In this document: one piece after another, positions 48,221 through 56,860 of the stretch | Layout of the letters: each line of letters begins with the position of its first letter | Numbering within the stretch: the stretch's first letter is position 1 | DNA from: Alphaproteobacteria bacterium | Lineage (GTDB): Bacteria > Pseudomonadota > Alphaproteobacteria > Acetobacterales > Acetobacteraceae | DNA length: 64,000 bases | Assembly (NCBI GenBank): GCA_017307285.1 | Contig: JAFKFI010000060.1 | Coordinates: 26,048-90,047 of the forward strand | Reading direction: 5' to 3' | Translations under genes and position numbers: made by a program | Notes under the pieces: generated by a model | Told to the model about the DNA's origin: nothing | Databases searched by the model: none | What the model saw: only the letters and a program-made list of their open reading frames with translations

Positions 48221-49678
48221 TCGCGCCGCACCCTGGTCCTCGCCGCCTGCCTGATCGCCACCTTCATGGCGGCGGTGGAGAGCACCATCATCGCCACCGC
48301 CATGCCGACCATCGTGGGCGAGCTTGGTGGGTTCAGCCTGTTCAGCTGGGCCTTCACCATCTACCTGCTGACCCAGGCGGTCAGCATCCCGATCTACGGC
48401 CGCCTCTCCGACATCTACGGCCGCAAGCAGGTGTTCTTCGCCGGCTCCGGCCTGTTCCTGCTCGGCTCCACCCTGTGCGGCTTCGCCTGGGGCATGGTGC
48501 CGCTGATCGCTTTCCGCGCGTTGCAGGGCTTCGGCGCGGGCGGCGTGCAGACCATCGCCTCGACCATCCTCGGCGACATCTACACGCCCGTAGAGCGCGG
48601 CCGGGTGCAGGGCATGGTCTCCAGCGTGTTCGGCGTCTCGGCCGTGGCCGGCCCGTCGCTCGGCGCCTTCCTCATCGAGCATGTCAGCTGGCAGGCGGTG
48701 TTCTGGGTCAATCTGCCAATCGGCGCCGCCGCGATCGCCATGCTCGCGGTGTTCCTCCACGAGAACATCGAGCACCGCCAGCACCGCATCGACCTGCTGG
48801 GCTCGCTCCTGCTGCTGGTGGCGATCGGCGCGCTGATGCTGGCGATGGTGCAGGCCGGCAGCCTGTCGCTCCCGGCCTGGCTCGCCTTGCTCGGCCTCGG
48901 CGTGGTCTCTGCCGTGGTGCTGCTGGCGCATGAATGGCACACCCCCGAGCCGATGCTGCCGCTCGAGCTCTGGCGCAACCGCATCATCGTGCTCGGCAGC
49001 TTGGGCAACTGCGCGGCCGGCGCCCTGATGATGGGGGTCAGCGCCTTCCTGCCCGCCTATGTCCAGGGCGCGATGGGCTACAGTGCGATGGCCGGTGGTC
49101 TCGTGCTGGGCGCGATGTCGGTGAGCTGGGCGCTCGCCAGCATCGCCGCCGCGCGCATCATGGCGCACACCAGCTACCGGCTGACCGCCGTGCTCGGCGC
49201 CTTCGCGCTGATCGCGGGATGCGGCGTGCTGCTCACCCTCGACCCGTCGCGCGGGCCGTTTTGGGCCGCCGCCGGCTCGTTCACCATCGGCATCGGGATG
49301 GGCCTCGGCAGCACCACCTTCATCGTCTCCATCCAGGCCTCGGTGCCGTGGCGGCAGCGCGGTGCGGCGACCTCCTCGGCGATGTTTCTCCGCTTCGTCG
49401 GCCAGGCGGTCGGCGCGGCACTGTGCGGCGCCGTGCTCAACGCCAGCATCCGCGCCCGCGACCCGACGGCGATGCACGTCGCCGACCAGCTGCTCGACCC
49501 CAGCCTGCGCGAGCGCCTCGGCGCGGCGGAGGTGGCGCGGCTCAGCGACCTGGTCGCCTCCTCGCTGCACAACGCGTATTTTCTCACGCTGGGCTTCGGC
49601 CTGATCGCGCTGCTGCTGGCGGTGCTGATGCCGGCCGGGCTCAATCCGACGCGCCACCCCCCACGCGCCGAGGCATAA
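48197..49678 (+). CDS. MFS drug/solute transporter, 14-segment DHA2 type
   Basis: A 493-residue transporter with VESTIIATAMPTIVGELGG, GRLSDIYGRKQVFFAGSGLFLLGS (A-motif) and FRALQGFGAGGVQTIASTILGDI, as in EmrB/QacA-type exporters. The start is a problem: the first in-frame codon is GTG 48197 inside the repeat element, whose bases encode residues 1-8 (MGEGRGEG). The pyrimidine-rich bases before it offer no ribosome site. A CTG at 48233 behind GTGAGGGG is an alternative. Confidence 0.85.
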   Translation: MGEGRGEGSRRTLVLAACLIATFMAAVESTIIATAMPTIVGELGGFSLFSWAFTIYLLTQAVSIPIYGRLSDIYGRKQVFFAGSGLFLLGSTLCGFAWGMVPLIAFRALQGFGAGGVQTIASTILGDIYTPVERGRVQGMVSSVFGVSAVAGPSLGAFLIEHVSWQAVFWVNLPIGAAAIAMLAVFLHENIEHRQHRIDLLGSLLLLVAIGALMLAMVQAGSLSLPAWLALLGLGVVSAVVLLAHEWHTPEPMLPLELWRNRIIVLGSLGNCAAGALMMGVSAFLPAYVQGAMGYSAMAGGLVLGAMSVSWALASIAAARIMAHTSYRLTAVLGAFALIAGCGVLLTLDPSRGPFWAAAGSFTIGIGMGLGSTTFIVSIQASVPWRQRGAATSSAMFLRFVGQAVGAALCGAVLNASIRARDPTAMHVADQLLDPSLRERLGAAEVARLSDLVASSLHNAYFLTLGFGLIALLLAVLMPAGLNPTRHPPRAEA

Positions 49679-49695
49679 ACGGGAGCGACATCGTC

Positions 49696-50208
49696 ATGAC
49701 GGCCACGCTGGAGCAGCGGCTGCAACGGATCGAGGACATCGAGGCGATCCGCGCGCTGAAGGCGTTCTACGCACGTTGCGCCGACCAGAAATACACCGAC
49801 GACCACCGCCGGCGGCCGCAGCCCGAGATCGACGCCATCGTCCGCCGCCAGGTCTCGGTGTTCACCGAGGATGCAGTGTGGGATGGCGGCCCGCAATTCG
49901 GCATCCGCGAGGGCCGCGAGGCGATCTACGACCATCTGCGCTCCGGCGGCTGGAGCTTCGCGCTGCATTATTTCGTTAGCCCCGTGATCGAGCTCGACGG
50001 CGACACCGCGCGCGGCGCCTGGATGCTGTGGCAGCCCTGCACCTTGGAGAAGGGCAATCGCGCGCTGCTGATGTCGGCCACCACGGAGGACGACTACCTG
50101 CGCACGTCCGAGGGCTGGCGGATGACGCGGATGCGCTTCACCTTGAAATTCATCACCCCCTTCGACCGCCCTTGGTCGCTGCACCGCAACGCGACGCTAC
50201 CAGATTGA
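49696..50208 (+). CDS. SnoaL-like (NTF2-fold) protein
   Basis: A 170-residue protein opening RLQRIEDIEAIRALKAFYARCADQKYTDD, with VSVFTEDAVWDGGPQFGIREGREAIYDHLR and EDDYLRTSEGWRMTRMRF, typical of the SnoaL_4 group of NTF2-fold proteins (dehydratases, isomerases, dioxygenase beta subunits). ATG 49696 lies 17 bases after the MFS stop, behind GGGAGCGAC. It is probably co-transcribed with the MFS gene; substrate unknown. Confidence 0.85.
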   Translation: MTATLEQRLQRIEDIEAIRALKAFYARCADQKYTDDHRRRPQPEIDAIVRRQVSVFTEDAVWDGGPQFGIREGREAIYDHLRSGGWSFALHYFVSPVIELDGDTARGAWMLWQPCTLEKGNRALLMSATTEDDYLRTSEGWRMTRMRFTLKFITPFDRPWSLHRNATLPD

Positions 50209-50364
50209 CGCCATCGGCAATCGGGGGATTGCGATGCACACCAGTCATCGCCTCTTGCGCCGCGGATTGACTGTCAAGTTGACCACCGACGTCGATTGTC
50301 CCGGACGGTGTATACGAACCGTTAATATTTGAGCGCGGAATATCTTGAAGAGGAGGTGCCGATC

Positions 50365-51102
50365 ATGCCCGAGTATGTCTTCGAGTACAAGCAAGGCGCG
50401 GATATTCGCTGGTATGCTTCCGAAGTACTTGATCGCCAGCCCAGCAGGCCCTCCGCTCAGCCGCCCGGAACAAGGGTCACGAAAGAGGGCGGCCAATGGG
50501 TCACTTGGATGGCGACGTCGACCTCCTTCGGAGTCTGCTTCGGCCTTTCCGCCTGGTGGATCATCAAGAAGGCGAAAGGGGAAGATTTCCTGGCCTGGCT
50601 GAAGCCGGGCGGCCGGGCCTGCCCGACCCTGGGGGCGACCACCATGCCGGGTGCCGGAAAAATGGTCATCGACGTGCGAGAGATCCAGCTCAGTCAGCGC
50701 GGCAAGGATCAGACCATCAAGATGGTCGATGCAATGGAGCGCGTGAAGACGGAGACCGGCCTGGTCAATCGCGACAGCGTCATGGTCAAGGACGGCCCTC
50801 TGAGGGAAAAGGAAGGCTTCAACCTCATCATCCTCACCGGGACGTTCAAGGGCCCGCCATCGGGCGGCGATCTCGTCGGGCAAGGCGGCTTCAATCACGC
50901 GATCGCGGTTCAGGTCGTGTCGAAAACCGAGGTCTATCTCTTCGATCCCAATCGCGGCGAGATCTCGCTGAGCTGTGTCGCCGAGGCGAATGCGTTCATC
51001 GACTACCTGTGCAAAAACCCCAAACAGTACAATCTGGCCAGCTATGAGATGGCTTGGTGCGCCGTGGCCGGGCACAGGATCAAGAAGGGCCAGTTCAACT
51101 GA
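50365..51102 (+). CDS. Peptidase C58 (YopT-type) homologue
   Basis: A 245-residue protein without a signal peptide. Cys58 lies in TSFGVCFGLSAWWI, His178 in GGFNHAIAVQV and Asp194 in VYLFDPNRGEI. The motifs and the spacing (120 and 16 residues) match the Cys139-His258-Asp274 triad of Yersinia YopT, a cysteine protease that cleaves prenylated Rho GTPases. FDPNxGE is the family hallmark. The first 45 residues have no recognised domain. ATG 50365 has GAAGAGGAGG upstream. Base composition is somewhat AT-richer than neighbours. No type III secretion genes are nearby, so delivery and target are unknown. Confidence 0.72.
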   Translation: MPEYVFEYKQGADIRWYASEVLDRQPSRPSAQPPGTRVTKEGGQWVTWMATSTSFGVCFGLSAWWIIKKAKGEDFLAWLKPGGRACPTLGATTMPGAGKMVIDVREIQLSQRGKDQTIKMVDAMERVKTETGLVNRDSVMVKDGPLREKEGFNLIILTGTFKGPPSGGDLVGQGGFNHAIAVQVVSKTEVYLFDPNRGEISLSCVAEANAFIDYLCKNPKQYNLASYEMAWCAVAGHRIKKGQFN

Positions 51103-51326
51103 ACCCTGATCTCTTCCGACAGGATGACCTTTATCGCGAACCGCGTAGCGACGTCGGGATCGATCATGTCGACCGACCGGCAGGCGCGAGATTGATCGCC
51201 ACGCCGCCCAAGAGTGGCCGGCGATCATGGATGGCACGAATTTGAGCCATCATAGCCTGGTTAGGCGCGAGTCGCCGTCCGGTCCCGTCCGCTTCGGTTG
51301 CGAAGAATCCTGCAACCAGGCGGGGT

Positions 51327-51345
51327 GCGGCCGGGCTTCGGCCGC
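51327..51345. terminator. Candidate terminator hairpin
   Basis: GCGGCCG (51327-51333) and CGGCCGC (51339-51345) form a seven-base GC stem with a five-base loop. It lies in the otherwise featureless 257-base gap between the C58 homologue and the convergent FkbM gene, 15 bases from the latter's stop. Confidence 0.4.
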
Positions 51346-51359
51346 GGCCGGCCGGTCAG

Positions 51360-52256
51360 TCAGGCGAGCTCCAGTTCCACATCCGCGAAGGCGAACTCGT
51401 CGGTGAAGCCGTATTGCGGCGTGGCGATGCCGGGGAGCTGCTTCGGGCGGAGGAGGTACTGCCGCAGGAAATCCAGCCGATCCGCCGGATCGACACGAAC
51501 CCAGCAGTCGTTGGTGTGGCAGTACATGTGCCGATAGCAGGCCAGCGACTCGGCGACCCGCATGGCGCGGGCGAGGCGCGCCACAGCGTTGGCGTACTCG
51601 TCCGCCCCGGCGACGATGTTGAACGGATGGAAGGACAGATGCAGCACGGGCTTGGCCTCCGCCAGAAGCCCGGCGACCGCGGGGATGAGCTGGTATTCGG
51701 CGCCTTCGATGTCGACCTTGAGCAAGGTGCGAGGCCCAATGGCGGTCTCGATCAGCACCGTGTAGGCGTCGCGCATCGGCACCCGGGCGGCCGGTGCGCC
51801 GATCACGGCAGTGTTGCGCTGCACGTCGCGGAAGATCGAGCAGCCGGGATCGGCGTAGCCTCGGCCGTAGAGCGTCACTTCCGCGTCACGATCTCCGACC
51901 GCGTGGGGAAACAGCGCGACGCGCGAGCGTAGTGCGGGGTTGAGCGCGACATTGGCGCGCAGCAGGGAAAAGCTCGTCGGGCTTGCCTCGAAGGCGAACA
52001 CACGCGGCACGTAGGTCGCCGCATACAGCGTGGTGAGGCCGACATAGGCACCAAAATCCACCATCCGGTCGCAATCCGGCAACACCGCGTCAAACAGACG
52101 CAAGAGCCCGTCTTCTGCGCCATCGGCGAACTGGTCGGCCGCCGCGAGCACCACCGGATCATCGACGACGCGGAATGTCCGCCCGTTCGGCGAGACCGGC
52201 ACGCCGCGCACCTCGAATTCCGCCGTCTCGGCGCCGGCCTGTAACGTCAGGACCAT
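51360..52256 (-). CDS. FkbM-family methyltransferase
   Basis: A 298-residue SAM-dependent enzyme. The SAM site is MVDFGAYVGLTTLYAA, followed by VFAFEASPTSFSLLRANVALN and LLKVDIEGAEYQLIPAV, the FkbM signature. Such enzymes O-methylate sugars or polyketides; no glycan cluster surrounds it, so the acceptor is unknown. It starts at ATG 52256, downstream of the ScfR-like regulator on the same strand (42-base gap). Confidence 0.88.
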   Translation of the reverse strand: MVLTLQAGAETAEFEVRGVPVSPNGRTFRVVDDPVVLAAADQFADGAEDGLLRLFDAVLPDCDRMVDFGAYVGLTTLYAATYVPRVFAFEASPTSFSLLRANVALNPALRSRVALFPHAVGDRDAEVTLYGRGYADPGCSIFRDVQRNTAVIGAPAARVPMRDAYTVLIETAIGPRTLLKVDIEGAEYQLIPAVAGLLAEAKPVLHLSFHPFNIVAGADEYANAVARLARAMRVAESLACYRHMYCHTNDCWVRVDPADRLDFLRQYLLRPKQLPGIATPQYGFTDEFAFADVELELA

Positions 52257-52298
52257 TTTGGCCCCCCTGCTCGAATGCCGGATGATCCCGCGAAAAGG

Positions 52299-53705
52299 TT
52301 AAGATTTGGTTGGCCGCCGCGCCTCGAAGCGATAGGGCGTGACCCCGGTGGAGTTCGGGTCGAGGGCCAAGCGGTGCTCCAGCGGTGGAAAGGCCCGACT
52401 GCGGCAGTCCGGCCGGTCGCATAGCCGGCAGGACAGGCCGATGCCGACACGGGCGCGGTCGAGGTCGAGCCCGTCGGCATAGGCGAGCTCCCCGGCATGG
52501 GCGAGCGCGCAGCCCATCGCCACGACATGCACCGGCCGAGGCTCGCCCCAATGCGCGGCGGGGCGGGAGACGGCACGGGCGAAGCAGAGGAACGCGGCGC
52601 CGTCGGGCAGCTCGGCGACCTGCACCCGCACCTCGCCGGGGGTGGCGAAGGCGGAATGCACCACCCAGCGCGGGCACGAGCCGCCGAAGCGGGCGAAGGG
52701 AAAGCCGGCCGCCGAGAAGCGCTTCGAGACGTTGCCCGCCGGATCGACCCGCAGAAAGAAGAACGGCACCCCGCGCGCGCCGGGCCGCTGCATGGACGAC
52801 AACCGGTGGCACGCCTGCTCGAACGACACGCCGAAGCGCGCCGCCACCGCCTCCATGTCGTGCCGGAGATCCTGCGCCGCCGCCAGGAACGGCGCATAGG
52901 GCATCACGAGGGCGCTCGCGACGTAGTTCAACAGGCCGACCCGGATCAGCGAGGCCGCCTCGGGCGAACTCGGCGCCGCGTCGCGCAGCACCGCTTCCAC
53001 GGCGTCGCGGGTTTCCAGCAGGGCGAGCTGGAAACCCATCTGGAACCCCCGGCTCTCGCGCGGCAGCATTTCCGAGAGCATCAGGGCACGGCTCGCCGGG
53101 TCGTAGCGGCGGAGCGCCCCGTCGAGCGGCCCGACCGTGACCGTCAGCCCGTGCCGCTCGCGCAGGCGCTGGGCGAGGGCGTGGTTCATCTCTGCGGGCG
53201 AGACGGCCATCTCGGCGGCGATGGCGCCGGCGGCATCCTCCAACTCGGGGAAGAAATTGGCGCGCTCATCGAACAGGTCGCGCGCCTCCTCGTTGGGCAG
53301 GAGGATGCGCCGACCGGATGGCAGGGCGATCCCGCCGGCGTCCTCCCGCGCCACGCGCCAGGCACGGTAGAGGGCGAGCACGGCGCGGGCCGCGTTGGGG
53401 CTGGAGCCGGCGAGTTGTCCCAATTCCGCCTCCGGCACCGCGTCGGCCCCGAGCAGCGGGTCGGCGAACACTTCGCGCAGGTTGACCTCGAGCTGCCGCT
53501 CCTCGCTCCCCGAGAGGACCGCGAGCTCGACGCGCAGGGTCTCGGCAAGCTTGATGAGGAGCGAGGCGGTGACGGCCCGCTGGTCGTGCTCGATGAGATT
53601 GAGATAGCTCGCCGAAATACCGAGCCGCGCGGCGAGTGCCTGCTGTGAGAGCTCGCGTTCGAGGCGCAGCCGCCGAACCGTCCGGCCGATGAGGGTGCGA
53701 GTCAT
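52299..53705 (-). CDS. ScfR/RamB-type transcriptional regulator of short-chain acyl metabolism
   Basis: A 468-residue regulator. The XRE helix-turn-helix (about 5-62, RRLRLERELSQQALAARLGISASYLNLIEHDQRAV) is followed by an ImmA/IrrE-like segment (about 150-210) and a C-terminal DUF2083-type domain with a conserved Cys cluster, SCRLCDRPDCRSRAFPPLEH. This architecture is that of RamB/ScfR proteins, which control isocitrate lyase, propionate or short-chain acid genes and sense acyl-CoAs. It starts at ATG 53705, divergent from aceA across 153 bases, its likely target. Confidence 0.9.
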   Translation of the reverse strand: MTRTLIGRTVRRLRLERELSQQALAARLGISASYLNLIEHDQRAVTASLLIKLAETLRVELAVLSGSEERQLEVNLREVFADPLLGADAVPEAELGQLAGSSPNAARAVLALYRAWRVAREDAGGIALPSGRRILLPNEEARDLFDERANFFPELEDAAGAIAAEMAVSPAEMNHALAQRLRERHGLTVTVGPLDGALRRYDPASRALMLSEMLPRESRGFQMGFQLALLETRDAVEAVLRDAAPSSPEAASLIRVGLLNYVASALVMPYAPFLAAAQDLRHDMEAVAARFGVSFEQACHRLSSMQRPGARGVPFFFLRVDPAGNVSKRFSAAGFPFARFGGSCPRWVVHSAFATPGEVRVQVAELPDGAAFLCFARAVSRPAAHWGEPRPVHVVAMGCALAHAGELAYADGLDLDRARVGIGLSCRLCDRPDCRSRAFPPLEHRLALDPNSTGVTPYRFEARRPTKS

Positions 53706-53799
53706 TCTAGGGGCATTCGGCTTTACACGATTTACGAATTGGCAAGGTTCTCTGTGCAAACCCACACCGCATTGCAGCTGGCGGGGCATTTTCGGGCTG

Positions 53800-53810
53800 A
53801 ACTTCGCACC
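53800..53810 (+). promoter_or_regulatory. Possible RamB/ScfR operator before aceA
   Basis: AACTTCGCACC resembles the corynebacterial RamB box AACTTTGCAAA (8 of 11 bases). A related GTGCAAAC occurs at about 53754 in the same divergent intergenic region. This is a motif comparison from memory and could be chance. Confidence 0.25.
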
Positions 53811-53858
53811 CGCAATGTGAATTATTAACCCACGCGACGTCAAATACGGAGAGTGAGT

Positions 53859-55196
53859 ATGCACCCCAACCCCCGCCCCGCCTTCGCCCCCGACGGCATG
53901 GCAGCCGGCGCCGGCGGCGATCCGGAGCGGTTCGCCGGCATTCGGCGCGACTATACGCCGGCCGATGTCGAGCGCCTCGCGGGCTCCTTCCGCATCCGCC
54001 ACACGCTGGCCGAGATGGGTGCCGCGCGCCTGTGGCAGCTGCTCAAGTCCGAGCCCTACGTCAACACGCTCGGCGCGCTCACCGGCAACCAGGCGCTGCA
54101 GCAGGTCAAGGCCGGGCTGAAGGCGATCTATCTCTCCGGCTGGCAGGTGGCGGGCGACGCCAACACCGCCGGGCAGATGTATCCCGACCAGTCGCTCTAT
54201 CCGGTGGACAGCGTGCCGAACGTGGTCAAGCGGATCAACGCGGCGCTGCGCCGGGCGGACCAGATTGCCCGCCAGGAGGGCGAGGGCGACGACACCTATT
54301 GGATGGCGCCGATCGTGGCCGACGCCGAGGCCGGCTTTGGCGGTCCGCTCAACGCCTACGAGCTGATGCGCGCGATGATCGAGGCGGGCGCGGCCGGCGT
54401 GCATTTCGAGGATCAGCTCGCCAGCGAGAAGAAGTGCGGCCATCTCGGCGGCAAGGTGCTGGTGCCGATCAGCCAGCACATCCGCACCCTGAACGCCGCC
54501 CGCCTCGCGGCTGATGTCGAGGGCGTGCCGACGGTGCTGCTGTGCCGCACCGACAGCCATTCGGCGCAGCTCCTCACCACGGATGTCGACGAGCGCGACC
54601 ACCCGTTCATCGACCGGACGGACCGCACGCCCGAGGGCTTCTTCCGCATCACCCCGGGCAAGGGCGTCGAGTATGCCATCGCCCGTAGCCTGGCCTACGC
54701 GCCATACGCCGACCTGCTGTGGTGGGAGACCAGCGAGCCCAACCTGGAGGAGGCCGAGCAATTCGCCAACGCGTTGCACAAGCAGTTCCCCGGCAAGATG
54801 CTCGCCTATAACTGCTCGCCCTCGTTCAACTGGAAGAAGAAGCTGTCGCCCGAGAAGATTGCCGACTTCCAGCGCGCGATCGGGTCGATGGGCTACAAGT
54901 TCCAGTTCGTCACGCTGGCGGGCTTCCACAGCCTGAACCTGTCGATGTTCCGCCTCGCCCGCGGCTACAAGGATCGCGGCATGGCGGCCTATTCCGAGCT
55001 GCAGCAGGCCGAGTTCGCCGCCGAGCCCGAGGGCTACACCGCCACGCGCCACCAGCGCGAGGTCGGCGTCGGCTATTTCGACGCGGTGGCGATGGCGATC
55101 TCGGGCGGCAAATCCTCCACCACGGCGCTGCACGGCAGCACCGAGGCCGAGCAGTTCCACGACGACACCCCGGCCGTCCGCGCGGCAGCCGAGTAA
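53859..55196 (+). CDS. aceA: Isocitrate lyase
   Basis: A 445-residue enzyme cleaving isocitrate to glyoxylate and succinate, the entry to the glyoxylate bypass for growth on acetate or fatty acids. The signature [15 protein letters not shown] holds the catalytic Cys; [18 protein letters not shown] and [13 protein letters not shown] are also diagnostic. ATG 53859 has GGAGAG upstream; the GTG at 53853 would add two residues. The divergent ScfR-like gene and the 53-residue protein downstream form the local unit; malate synthase is not in the window. Confidence 0.97.
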   Translation: MHPNPRPAFAPDGMAAGAGGDPERFAGIRRDYTPADVERLAGSFRIRHTLAEMGAARLWQLLKSEPYVNTLGALTGNQALQQVKAGLKAIYLSGWQVAGDANTAGQMYPDQSLYPVDSVPNVVKRINAALRRADQIARQEGEGDDTYWMAPIVADAEAGFGGPLNAYELMRAMIEAGAAGVHFEDQLASEKKCGHLGGKVLVPISQHIRTLNAARLAADVEGVPTVLLCRTDSHSAQLLTTDVDERDHPFIDRTDRTPEGFFRITPGKGVEYAIARSLAYAPYADLLWWETSEPNLEEAEQFANALHKQFPGKMLAYNCSPSFNWKKKLSPEKIADFQRAIGSMGYKFQFVTLAGFHSLNLSMFRLARGYKDRGMAAYSELQQAEFAAEPEGYTATRHQREVGVGYFDAVAMAISGGKSSTTALHGSTEAEQFHDDTPAVRAAAE

Positions 55197-55218
55197 CCCC
55201 AACGAAGGAGCGCGACCG

Positions 55219-55380
55219 ATGAGTGACGACCGCTTCGACGACGGCCTGGTCCACAGCCACGACTGGGCCCGCGAAAAGCCCGCCACCCCGCCGCAGCCGC
55301 AGGTGATCCGGACCGCCCGCGAGGAGCGTTACGATGACGGGCTGGTGCACAGCCACGATTGGGCCAGCACCGGGAAGTAG
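55219..55380 (+). CDS. 53-residue protein with two copies of a DDGLVHSHDWA motif
   Basis: The frame opens MSDDRFDDGLVHSHDWAREK and ends ERYDDGLVHSHDWASTGK. The 13-residue unit R(F/Y)DDGLVHSHDWA occurs at about residues 5-17 and 37-49, joined by a Pro/Gln-rich linker. It is acidic and His-rich with no signal or membrane segment. GAAGGAG lies 9-15 bases upstream of ATG 55219. The aceA stop is 22 bases before, and a strong hairpin begins 10 bases after its stop, so it is the last gene of an aceA operon. The exact repeat of protein motif despite different codons argues for selection on the peptide. Function unknown. Confidence 0.8.
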   Translation: MSDDRFDDGLVHSHDWAREKPATPPQPQVIRTAREERYDDGLVHSHDWASTGK

Positions 55381-55389
55381 CGCGATACC

Positions 55390-55432
55390 GATGACGGCCG
55401 TTGCAACCGAAGACCGCGCAACGGCCGTCATC
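55390..55432 (+). terminator. Perfect 15-bp stem-loop after the aceA operon
   Basis: GATGACGGCCGTTGC (55390-55404) and GCAACGGCCGTCATC (55418-55432) are exact inverted repeats with a 13-base loop. It lies 10 bases after the small gene's stop. No T-run follows. It is probably a terminator or a 3' stabilising structure. Confidence 0.65.
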
Positions 55433-55775
55433 AAGGAGCGGGGGGCGAGGCGATCCATGCGGCGATCCGCGTGAAGCAGCATGGATCACCGCGTTTTCGC
55501 TCGCGATGAAGGCTGCGGCGCTGCCCGCCTCGCGATGACATGGGGCGCGCCACTATCGATCGCCGTTCTACGTTCATCACGTGTGGACAGCGAACACTGG
55601 AGCGTCGATGGCCTCACGAGGCTTGCCGGACGCTGAGACGGCATGAGCACGCAGCCTTCCTGGATCGACACGCTTGCGACGAGATCGCGATGCCGGCGTG
55701 CTTCGCGACCACCTACTCGGTGAACTGGCGGATGATCCGTCGCGCGTGAAGGAGGCGGCGCAGCACGCGACCGCA
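55433..55775. other. Gap without a recognisable gene
   Basis: Short open frames exist on both strands (for example 55540-55749 on the plus strand), but they have no ribosome site and no family resemblance. Nothing functional is seen here beyond the hairpin to the left. Confidence 0.5.
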
Positions 55776-56381
55776 CTATCGGGCCGCGGCGAACTCCTTG
55801 TGGGCGGCCTGCCAGATCTCGCGAGCGGCGTCGAGGTTCATCAGGAAGATGCCGAGGCCGACGACCAGGTCCGGCCAAGGCGACAGGCTGAGCGCGGTCA
55901 ACAGCCCGGCGGCGATGATGGCAATGTTGGCGATGGCGTCGTTGCGCGCCGAGAGAAACGCGGCGCGCGTGAGGCTGCCGCCGGCCGTGCGCCAGCGGGC
56001 CAGCATGATCGCGCAGGTCAGGTTGACGACCAGTGCGCCGAGCCCCGTGAAGGTGAGTGCTCCGGCGGCTGGCGCGATCGGCATGTGCAGCTTGCTCCAT
56101 GCCGTCCAGAGGGTCGCGATGCTGGGAGCAAGCAGGATCGCTCCCAGCGCCACCCCAAGCAGCGCCCGCCCTCGCGCGCTCCAGCCGAGCGCCAGCAGGA
56201 TTAGGAGGTTGACCGCCGTGTCCTCGAGGAAGTCCACGGAGTCGGCGAACAGCGCGACTGATCCGATCACCGTCGCGACGGTGAATTCGACGCCGAAATA
56301 GCCAAGGTTCAGCGCTGCCACGAGGGCCACCACGCGCCGCAAGCGCGGATGGGCGAGATCGGCCCTTTCGATCTCGCCCAT
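55776..56381 (-). CDS. Cation diffusion facilitator-like transporter
   Basis: A 201-residue membrane protein with about six hydrophobic segments and a short cytosolic end. LNLGYFGVEFTVATVIGSVALFADSVDFLEDT carries the helix-2 metal-site residues of CDF proteins, and SARNDAIANIAIIAAGLL the helix-5 counterpart (ND in place of the common HxxxD). The C-terminal soluble domain of larger CDFs is missing, so this is the short form. ATG 56381 is 12 bases from the bcp stop; they are likely co-transcribed. The metal is unknown. Confidence 0.8.
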   Translation of the reverse strand: MGEIERADLAHPRLRRVVALVAALNLGYFGVEFTVATVIGSVALFADSVDFLEDTAVNLLILLALGWSARGRALLGVALGAILLAPSIATLWTAWSKLHMPIAPAAGALTFTGLGALVVNLTCAIMLARWRTAGGSLTRAAFLSARNDAIANIAIIAAGLLTALSLSPWPDLVVGLGIFLMNLDAAREIWQAAHKEFAAAR

Positions 56382-56392
56382 CGTATGGGCGG

Positions 56393-56860
56393 TCAGGGCA
56401 GCGTTTTCGCCGCCTCCATCACCGCCGCCGCGTGGCCGTCCACCTTCACCTTGCGCCAGGCGCGGGCGATCTTGCCGTTGGCGTCGATCAGGAAGGTGGC
56501 GCGGTCGAGGCCCATGTATTTCTTGCCGTACATGGATTTCTCGACCCAGGTTCCGTACGCCTCGGCGACTTTCCCCGTCGGGTCGGAGGCAAGCGGGAAG
56601 GTGAGCTGGAATTTCTCGGCGAATTTCTCGATCGGCTTCATAGCATCGCGCGAGACGCCAATCACGTCGAGGCCGATCTTGCCGAGTTGCGGCAGTGCCT
56701 CCTGGAAAGCGCAAGCCTCCTTGGTGCAGCCGGGCGTGTCCGCCTTGGGGTAGAAATACAGCACGAATGGCTTGCCCTTCATTGCGGCGAGGCTGACGGT
56801 GCGGCCGCCGCTCGCCGGCATCTCGAAGTCCGGTGCCTTGTCGCCCTCTGCCGCACTCAT
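56393..56860 (-). CDS. bcp: Thioredoxin-dependent thiol peroxidase (peroxiredoxin Q)
   Basis: A 155-residue peroxiredoxin. The peroxidatic Cys is in YFYPKADTPGCTKEACAFQ, the diagnostic BCP/PrxQ motif, with the second Cys five residues on. VIGVSRD and the C-terminal domain are normal. It reduces peroxides using thioredoxin. Its start overlaps the end of glnE by four bases, placing it in a glnE-bcp-CDF operon. Confidence 0.95.
   Translation of the reverse strand: MSAAEGDKAPDFEMPASGGRTVSLAAMKGKPFVLYFYPKADTPGCTKEACAFQEALPQLGKIGLDVIGVSRDAMKPIEKFAEKFQLTFPLASDPTGKVAEAYGTWVEKSMYGKKYMGLDRATFLIDANGKIARAWRKVKVDGHAAAVMEAAKTLP

Noticed and set aside
46982..49657. 891-codon minus-strand open frame
   Set aside because: Lies opposite a well-supported acyl-CoA dehydrogenase and MFS gene and has low-complexity Arg/Gly/His/Gln composition.
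53706..55286. Upstream extension of the ScfR-like gene to a 995-residue protein
   Set aside because: The extension runs antisense through aceA; the HTH domain begins naturally at the ATG at 53705.
55540..55749. 69-codon plus-strand open frame in the gap after the aceA operon
   Set aside because: No ribosome site, no motif and Arg-rich shadow composition.
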